From positions 1 to 28,652 of the forward strand of contig BMAT01000780.1 in NCBI GenBank assembly GCA_019649035.1: a stretch of 28,652 nt of DNA, in the 5' to 3' direction. Below, in pieces: positions 21,856 through 28,652 of this stretch (positions are counted from its first letter, which is position 1; every line of letters starts with the position of its first letter). A model generated the notes under the pieces. The model had not been told where the DNA came from. It searched no databases and worked only from the letters and a program-made list of their open reading frames with translations. This DNA comes from Elysia marginata. Taxonomy: Eukaryota; Mollusca; Gastropoda; Plakobranchidae. Position numbers and translations under genes: made by a program.

Positions 21856-23500
21856 ACGCGGTACAAATGTCTTTTTTATTGAAAAAAATGTCTCAAATGA
21901 GTCTTAGGTCGAACTTGGAGGGTAGTAACGTTAGTATCTGAGAAAAGCTTGTTTACTCTAGTTTCAAATACATGACAAAGGAAAACCTTTATCGTGCTTT
22001 TGTGTGAAGTTTGAGCCGTTTGAAATCGACAGAGTTAGGACTTGTGAAATTTTATAAAGGGAGAAAATCTGCGTTTTAAGTTTAGATTACTACAGAGATA
22101 TAGAGTCCAAAACAACCAAAAAAATAATTATTAAGCACAAAAAATGATAATTTTCAACATGAATCAGGTGTAAAAAACGGTTGAGAAATGGATTTAGTTT
22201 AAATATCTAAAATAGAAAAAACATTTACTTCAGAACACCAGCTAACTTTGAAAGTTTTTATCTCAAAACTAAGCCGTGCGGCTTAAGAATAATGTGGATA
22301 AAATGAGAGACTTATGCTTTATGCCTTATGAGACTTGAAAAACAACAATCATGTCATTGAGTTTTACATCTTAAAATGTTTGTCATTATCAAACCAAACT
22401 TCTCTATTGTAAAAGCAAAACTGCTGTTATTTTACTGCAAACTGAAATTAACAGATACAGCTCTAATAAACAGTTAAAAATTTATATTAGCGATTTGTGA
22501 ATAAGGTATCACTACTTCACTTTTAATTCTGTTATATACATAATGTGCACAACAAATATTAAATATGCATTGAGTGAAAGGACTGCGGTACGTGTGCAGT
22601 CTATTTTTCTACGAGCAAGCTCCACAAAATAAAAAGTTCCGCAACTTCCCTCTTTAATCACAATTTACAAAAAACAGGACCAACTTTTAACTAAAATCAT
22701 AAAGTATCACACATTTTATCGATTGTTAATACAGTTCTTAAAGTGTCAAAATTAGCTTGGAAATATGTGGTTTTTTATTCAAGATCTCTTTATGATTCTA
22801 TTTAAAAAAAGATTCAACTTTGTATTAGGAAAAAGCAGTTCGACAGGCACAGTTTTTATGTGAGTTAAAATCCATAACATTATTCTAAGCGTCTTTAAAG
22901 AACTGTAACATAAGAATACATTTCTTACATCAATGATATAAAATGATGTTTCTCAAAATTAAGTACATTTTTGTTCATCACTGAGAGCACAATTCATTGG
23001 AAACATTTGAAAGCAATGTTTTTTTTTTGTATATTATTTATATTTTACAGTCTATCGTAAGCACATCGATTTCATATAAAACATTGCAATGTATCATACA
23101 TGTGTAGATATCTTTACAACAATTTTAAAACACGCTCTTCCCATATCAATCTAAAAAGCTTTGATATACGTTATATCTGTTGTGATTACACTCCGCTAAC
23201 AGCACTTCATAAAGCATTAACAAGCATCATAGCAATATAAAATACTAATTGCATCCATTAAAATTACGATGTAGAAAAGAAATTCAAAAGAAAAATTCAA
23301 CATTTAATTTTAGAAAATCATGTCGACAAATACCTTTGCGCCACATTATAGACTTTGAAAACACAGCTCAAAAAAAGAAATAGTAGATTGTTATGATATA
23401 TACTTGTAATTCACTAAAGCACCTTTGCATGTTTTCTTTTCTCTCTAAATTCTTCTTGCATCTCTTCAATTGTGACTTTTCTTCGTGTTATCCCCCCCAC
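21856..23500. other. Intergenic, no gene recognised
   Basis: AT-rich sequence with no credible exon or clear repeat. The start of a CT-rich tract lies at its right end. Confidence 0.5.
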
Positions 23501-23538
23501 CCTCTGTCTGGCTGTCTGTCTCTGTCTCTGTCTGTCTG

Positions 23539-23572
<34 letters not shown>

Positions 23573-23605
23573 CCTCTCTTCCTCTCTCTGTCCGTCTGTA
23601 TTTTG
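23501..23605. repeat. CT/TCTG microsatellite region
   Basis: (CTGT)n followed by (CT)n runs (about 23543-23562 pure). The serine/leucine-rich and arginine/glutamate-rich frames here are artefacts. Confidence 0.88.
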
Positions 23606-23689
23606 TCTTTTTTTATATCTTTTGCCTTGCATTCCCCCTGAATTTTCTTTCGGTGTGCCAACCTTCGCTCTGTCCTTCTTTATCGCAGG

Positions 23690-23695
23690 TTTATT
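23690..23695 (-). promoter_or_regulatory. Candidate polyadenylation signal AATAAA for the DUF885 gene
   Basis: AATAAA on the minus strand, about 440 bases past the DUF885 stop codon. Such hexamers are common by chance in AT-rich DNA, so this is only a candidate. If used, the 3' UTR would contain the family D SINE. Confidence 0.3.
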
Positions 23696-23792
23696 TCTTA
23701 TTTTCTGTTTTTAATCTTTTTGAAACCGAAAGTAAAAGTACAAAGTCTGATTAATCTTACAATCAAGCATAATTATTCTTACTAAGTATCTG

Positions 23793-24010
23793 AGGCCCGG
23801 TACTTAAGGGAGACGCTCGGCTTTCGGACCAAAATGTCCGGGGTTCAAGTCCTGCTTTTGGCAGGTTGACGTTTAGCCTTTGGGAAAGGTTATTGACACA
23901 CACTTCATCACCTCACTCATGGGTTAAAAAGTACCCGACTATAGGCAGCGAAAGATCATGTCAGTATGCTAAAGTGATGCGCTTTGATCGCTGCTCCTCT
24001 GTGAGTTCAG
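23793..24010 (+). mobile_element. tRNA-derived SINE, family D
   Basis: A tRNA-like head with box-B-like GGGGTTCAAGTCC (23840-23852) is followed by a body starting TTTGGGAAAGG. The body then shows a TCAC..CACTCA..GGTTAAAAAGTACCCGACT pattern that aligns, in order, with the body of the element at 24928-25170. It lies just downstream of, and antisense to, the DUF885 stop codon. The 3' limit is uncertain. Confidence 0.7.
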
Positions 24011-24133
24011 AATGTGATTTGGTTGATAATGTCCTGTCGGGGAACCCATGTAAAGAGCGAGCAAGGGAAATCATATTTTGTATAACATGTACAAGTAACA
24101 AAGGTTTTTTTATAAAGACAACAACGACACTGA

Positions 24134-24453
24134 TCAAACGTTTACCCCACCACCAACAACCAGCACTACTACCACTGACGACAACAGCACCAACCACATC
24201 CAGGCAACATTAAACAACCTTGTCGCCCTATTTCTTTTACTTCTTGGAGCAGCGGATCTCTTGCACTGCACTCTGGGCTTGGCGCGGGGTAATACTATGC
24301 ACTGACACTCTTCGTCTTCCATCTCCTCCTCCTCCAATTTCCGCTTCCGGAATTCTTTTATCCATTTATTGACCTGGTTTTCCAAGATGGGCAAGGGTAG
24401 AGCTCCGTTCTCTAGCACGGCCATGTGAAATTCCCGAACATCGAAATATTTAC
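24134..24453 (-). CDS. DUF885 terminal exon with hydrophobic tail
   Basis: It begins GKYFDVREFHMAVLENGALP and LPILENQVNKWI, the last conserved block of the family. A lineage-specific extension follows: a K/R/E-rich helix-like stretch (FRKRKLEEEEMEDEE), four cysteines, RSKR (24233-24244), and LFNVAWMWLVLLSSVVVV LVVGGGVNV up to the TGA. The last 27 residues are strongly hydrophobic and are encoded by GTT/GTG/GGT-rich low-complexity DNA. The acceptor is ATTCCCAG. The core is certain; use of the tail depends on the exon not being spliced further. Confidence 0.88.
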
Positions 24454-27400
24454 CTGGGAATAAATACAAAAGGGATGGATCTTAAGACCACGAGGAAATA
24501 ACATGGCATGATTTTTAGAGCGACAATCATCCTATACAAAGGGGTGAATTTTAGGACCAACTAGTTATAGAAAGGGTGATTTTTTAGGACCATTTAATTA
24601 TACATAGCTGAGTTTTGGGTGTTTTTTTTAAAGTTTATTATGGACTTATAATGCGCCTATGATCCATGACTAAAGCTGTGCTACATTGCGCTACAATACT
24701 CATGAAAATATCTAAAAAAAATTCAAATGGATATCAAAGGTGCTTTAACAATATAATGATAATTGAAAGGCTCCTACATGTACCAGATTAAATACTACAG
24801 ATAAAAATTAATATTTAAACTTTATAAGATATTCGCAGATGGATTAGTGTTTAATAGATATATAAGTATCTAATAATTTGTAGATTATAGACTATTCGCG
24901 TTTTAAGAGTACAAAATATAAAAAAATGTCGCCGGTTCGATTCCCGACCATGCCATGTTGCAGTTGCCCTGGGAAAGCAATTTACTCTAATTTTTACAGT
25001 CCACCCAATTCTAAAATGGGCTCCTAGCTACAGGCAATGCTTGAAGTTGTGAAAATGCGCCTGCAACACCCTGAAAAGGTTAAAGTGGCTTAAATGTACG
25101 TGCCTGCTGGGGCATTAGCGGCGCTGCTCTTTTGGCGACACTGTTGCGCTGTGTATGAAAGCTAAATTTCCCGAAAATAATTAGCTATAGTGTAACGAAA
25201 GAAGAGTTCATAGCCTTTAAGTGCACTAAAAGTTTTTAAAATCATATCTTATAAACATCTTAAAGTAAAGTAAACATAGTTATTGCACTGTGCTCTAAAC
25301 CAGTTCATTGAAAGGTCCGGTGAAAATGGTGAAATCAGAGGGGAAAAACAAAAAATTTAGTTAACACAAATAGTGCTAAAACGTTTGTCTTGAAAAAGTT
25401 TACAGAACCAAAATGTGAGCGCTCTTTGTTCAAGAATGTGAAGATAAAAAGCTACTCTTTTGGTTACATTGGAATAAAAGGACTAAACCTCGAGAATCAC
25501 TTCTCTCATTAATAACTCGGGCATAGGGCTGCAATTTGAAACCAACTATAGATAACATTTTGATATTCTTACATCACTCTAAATCTAACCACACAAGAAA
25601 ACAAGACTTTTATAATGCCTGTCAAACTAATACACATATTGATGATAAAGGTACATGCAAAAATACTTAATCTCTAAGAGAAAACTGATAGAAAGCGTGT
25701 AAATTTGCTTAACAGAGACTGGTCAACAGATCGATACTATTGATCCCACTTTCGTGTTAACTAATGCTGGTCTTGGGCATCAATAGAGTACAAAAAGTTT
25801 AAGTGCATATCATTATGATGTTACGAGAATATGAAATAAAGAAGGGTTTATTTACACCCGCTTCATTTTTACCTGATCTGACAATGTCCTCTTTATGCAT
25901 TTCAGTCACTACTATAATTACTTTTGGTATGTACGTTTCTTATCGCGAAGCAGTACAAATAACTAGACTGTCGCTGCTGACATTAAAAGGCATTCACACT
26001 TTCACAATGCATTTTATGAAGCTTCCTAAAGTTTAAAATCTATGGCTTTGTCAAGATTTGGTGTGAAAATAAGATTAACAGAATCGTTTCCATTTGAAAC
26101 ATGGAGAAAAAGACAAATACATTTATTTTTAAGCCTTTTCTGAAATAAAAATTCCGACCTGCGATTTTTTTTTGTTTGATAGCAAGACATAATTATAATT
26201 AATTTATTAATGTGCACGGTTTTGTTATCAAGGCTTGTAAAACAGTGGAAAGAATGCGTGCTCTCACCTAGCTCCTTTTCAGCCTTTTGTCTCAGCGCTC
26301 TGATACAGAGCTCGCCAACCTTGTAAGCTGTGGCCTGGCCTGGCCACGTGATGTAGCGGTCAACCTCCACCTCTATACCTATAAAGGAAACAAACAGGAA
26401 GATTTTAGCATAGAAAAGTAAGGATACACGACTTCGCCTCATTATTATCATCTAGGAAAGATAAGAAAAAATGTTGTTATTCTAATTTATGAAAGTTTTT
26501 GGCTACTCCAATCTTTCCAATAGTAAAGTGTATTTCTGTGTATGTTATTTTTATATGGGAAGGATTTTTTTTAGCCTTTATTTCATGGTGACAAATCTAT
26601 TTCATTTTTGGAAAAAAAATGATTTTATGCAGTGAGGGGTATCATTCGGTCAGTTGAAAATATCACCAAGCAATAATATCTACACAAAAACGGACAAAAG
26701 AGATCTCTTTGGTTTCTCCGTTATGCGTGAACGAAATTTGAATATGAGTCACAATTTCTGACAGTAATTCACCCCCTCCCCCCTTTCCCGCCTTCCCTCA
26801 CCAAAGACTATCTTATAATTTTAGATAACCCAAAAGTTTGAGTTGAAGGGGATCTAACAAAATAAGCTTATTTGCTAAGTTTTAACGGTTATTTATACAG
26901 TGATGATAATTTCAAAAACAAAAGTATTTAAAAAGAAACTTATTAAGACAAGGTAAGAAAAAAAGGGAAATAAATAGTTCCTGTTCAACACGCTGTAACG
27001 ACCAATGGTTACTGTAGAGTTAGGGGTTAAGACACATGCGGCATCTCAACACCATCTATCTCTAACAATATGACGCTTATTTTGCCATGTTTTGTCAAGA
27101 TGAATATGTAGCGTCAACTATTTAACCATCTTTTTGCCCTACAATTATTTACATCAATCAATTTCCTTTTGAATGAGATTTCAACACCAGAAGTGGGATT
27201 TTTGAGGTGTTTAAATCATTAGTTTAAAAATTCAGACGGATATGCTGACGTCTGTTTTGAAGACATATTTTCAAGACAACACTGAACACTATGAAAAAAA
27301 ATGGTTTACCCGGTAATACAATACAATATTTTGAAACTTACGGAACATACTTATCATATATGTTTTAATAGTCTCTATTGTTATTAGTTTCTGATAGCAC

Positions 27401-28080
27401 ATTCGTTTAAAGCAATTATCTTAAAATATCCATAAATCTAAATGACAATAAACACAATAGAAATATGGTTCCGACCTAAATCTAAGTCAAAATTTGGGTA
27501 ACACAACCTCTATTGCATTCCTTTATGCAAATTGCGCATTTCTTTATGTCGCTCGATAAAAAAATTATCACGCAACTTAAAACAAAAAACGCTCTTAGAT
27601 CTTCAATACACAAGTCTGCGCCAATAGATAGATTTAGGTCAGAGCCATTGTGTGTTAGAGATGGGACACTACTCTGGATCAACTTTCTAAAAAAATATTA
27701 ACTACAGAGGAGAATTGGTAATTCAAATCTACAAGCTGTTGAGAAATACCTTCAAATGTTTCCGCTGTGTATTTCATGAAAAAGTCTATTGCTTGACTGC
27801 GAGTCCAACTGGAAATCAACAATAAAAGTAATAAACGATTTTATCATATCTAAACACACGTTGATAAAAACCTTCATGGTTATATAGAGGCAAAGATTAA
27901 AAAACTAGAATGAAATTAACCAATCATAGTTTCGGGTTTTTTCTAAATTAAAAAAAATTGGAAAAAATCGGAAAATTTTTGTTTGCGAAGAAATATGATA
28001 TGACTTACTTGAAATAATGAAGACCTGAGTCAACAACCAGACGAGCCGCTCGGAAAATCTCTGACTCATAATAACCCATT
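24134..28080 (-). CDS. DUF885-family protein, C-terminal 186 residues, partial
   Basis: Four exons join in one frame: 28009-28080, 27750-27808, 26268-26378 and 24134-24453 (TGA at 24134-24136). The intact family core reads GYYESEIFRAARLVVDSGLH, then YFNWTRSQAIDFFMKYTAET, then EVDRYITWPGQATAYKVGEL, then FDVREFHMAVLENGALPLPI. These are the conserved C-terminal blocks of DUF885 proteins, which I recall as placed in the metallopeptidase-like MA clan. Their HExxPGHH-type motif would lie upstream of this window, so catalysis cannot be judged. After the core come a K/E-rich stretch, an RSKR site and a hydrophobic C-terminus, suggesting a membrane-associated protein. The substrate is unknown. Confidence 0.9.
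24454..26267. other. DUF885 intron containing a SINE remnant
   Basis: A 1.8-kb AT-rich intron. Its only recognisable content is the SINE fragment at 24928-25170. A plus-strand open frame at 25803-26036 has no family features. Confidence 0.6.
24928..25170 (+). mobile_element. SINE remnant, family D-like, 5'-degenerate
   Basis: Box B GGTTCGATTCC (24934-24944) is followed by CTGGGAAAGCAATTTACTC, CAGTCCACCCAATTCTAAAA, TGGGCTCCTAGCTACAGGCA, GCGCCTGCAACACCCTG and GTACGTGCCTGCTGGGG. The central section aligns in order with the body of the SINE at 23793. Box A is not recognisable. It is antisense to the DUF885 gene, within its last intron. Confidence 0.72.
26268..26378 (-). CDS. DUF885 exon (second from 3' end)
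   Basis: It encodes IEVEVDRYITWPGQATAYKV, then GELCIRALRQKAEKEL. This is the most diagnostic DUF885 block (E.DRY...PGQA.AYK.G...I..LR..A...LG). The acceptor is TTTATAG and the donor is GTGAGA. Confidence 0.94.
26379..27749. other. DUF885 intron without recognised features
   Basis: A 1.4-kb AT-rich intron with a short C-rich tract at 26770-26790. Open frames near 27482-27701 on both strands mirror each other and show no motif. Confidence 0.6.
27750..27808 (-). CDS. DUF885 exon (third from 3' end)
   Basis: A 59-base exon encodes WTRSQAIDFFMKYTAETFE, joined to a split asparagine on the 5' side. It matches the DUF885 block W.R..AI.F......T. The acceptor is TTTCCAG and the donor is GTATTT. Confidence 0.88.
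28009..28080 (-). CDS. DUF885 exon (fourth from 3' end)
   Basis: It encodes MGYYESEIFRAARLVVDSGL and HYF, with split codons at both ends. The acceptor TTACCAG follows a TTTTCTCTC tract and the donor is GTAAGT. The methionine is internal, not a start: the family block R.GY...RA.RLVVD.G.H normally begins one residue earlier and is preceded by several hundred residues. Confidence 0.9.
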
Positions 28081-28300
28081 CTGGTAAGAGAGAAAAGAGT
28101 TCGGTTTTGGAAATCTGTTTTTGTACAAACAAAATATACAGGCTTTACCAGCACGTTAATCATTTGATAGTCTCATCACATAAACCATTTTGTTATCAAT
28201 TTTAGACTGACATTTAAATCAAGAATGTGTCAAATAGAATGTGCAATCGAAGATTTTTTCGGAAAAGAAAAAAAATTTCCTTACAACAGTTACAGCTCCA

Positions 28301-28323
28301 GCAGCTGCTACTACTGTTACTAT

Positions 28324-28367
<44 letters not shown>

Positions 28368-28368
28368 A
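28301..28368. repeat. (ACT)n trinucleotide array 1
   Basis: Near-pure TAC/ACT repeats, about 20 units, preceded by CAGCTCCAGCAGCTGC. The poly-leucine or poly-valine frames here are artefacts of the repeat. Confidence 0.92.
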
Positions 28369-28494
28369 TTATTGAAAGCTTTTTAAGGTATGAAATTAGC
28401 AGTGGATAGACGTAGTCTTTCTAGTAGAAATGCCCGAAATATCTGTCTTTGGTATAACCCGAACTTCCGACTTGTAAATGTTTCGGAACCCACA
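28369..28494 (-). mobile_element. SINE remnant, family C, between ACT arrays
   Basis: On the minus strand it contains GTGGGTTCCGAA, a degenerate box B (AAGTTCGGGTT), GGGCATTTC and CTGCTAATTTCATACCTTAA, all in the same order as in the copy at 6078-6206. Its 3' end runs straight into (TAG)n on the minus strand. Confidence 0.75.
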
Positions 28495-28496
28495 TA

Positions 28497-28525
28497 ATAC
28501 TACTACTAGCACTTTTACAACAACA

Positions 28526-28601
<76 letters not shown>

Positions 28602-28652
28602 GGATTACTACTACTACTAATGCTACTACTACTACTACTACCACTACTACTA
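28497..28652. repeat. (ACT)n trinucleotide array 2, running off the window
   Basis: ACT repeats with a short ACA interruption (28520-28528) and an AGGATT interruption near 28601, reaching the last base. The true length cannot be seen. Confidence 0.92.

Noticed and set aside
23414-23754. Several overlapping frames on both strands
   Set aside because: They lie across a CT/TCTG microsatellite and have no protein-like features beyond repeat bias.
28078-28080. Methionine at the start of the DUF885 exon as an initiator
   Set aside because: It sits directly after a good splice acceptor and inside a conserved family block, so it is internal.
28227-28644. Poly-leucine and poly-valine frames
   Set aside because: They are translations of the (ACT)n arrays.

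Overview
The window looks like nuclear DNA from an animal. It is AT-rich and intron-rich, and every coding segment I can support is a short exon bounded by GT/AG splice sites. The repeat content (several tRNA-derived SINE families, many CT/GA/ACT microsatellites and a minisatellite) and the protein families suggest a lophotrochozoan, most likely a mollusc and perhaps a gastropod. That placement is inference; no species can be named from the sequence.

Layout. (1) 174-7471, minus strand: the first nine coding exons (402 residues, all splice phases consistent) of a filamin-type actin-binding protein with three consecutive calponin-homology (CH) domains. This is the architecture of Drosophila Jitterbug rather than of vertebrate FLNA/B/C, which have two. 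The gene runs off the left edge just as the first filamin Ig-like repeat begins. Its introns hold a minisatellite of about 0.83 kb (33/37-bp units), two SINE remnants and A-rich or T-rich tracts. (2) 7472-24133: about 16.7 kb with no coding region I can defend. It holds four SINE copies or fragments in its interior and one at its right edge, several microsatellites, a near-perfect 27-bp inverted repeat and degenerate tandem duplications. (3) 24134-28080, minus strand: the last four coding exons (186 residues) of a DUF885-family protein, a family I recall as placed in the metallopeptidase-like MA clan. Its highly conserved C-terminal core is intact, but a lysine/glutamate-rich linker, an RSKR site and a hydrophobic C-terminal segment follow it. 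The N-terminal part lies beyond the right edge. (4) 28300-28652: ACT-trinucleotide arrays flanking a SINE remnant, inside the next intron of the DUF885 gene.

The two genes are on the same strand. The downstream one (filamin) would act in the cytoplasm at the actin cytoskeleton; the upstream one is probably a membrane-associated or secreted hydrolase-like protein. Nothing shows that they work together. The repeats are the most informative non-coding content: at least four SINE groups are visible, two of which share a core motif although their heads and tails differ. I see no CRISPR array, operon, bacterial element or complete true tRNA/rRNA gene.
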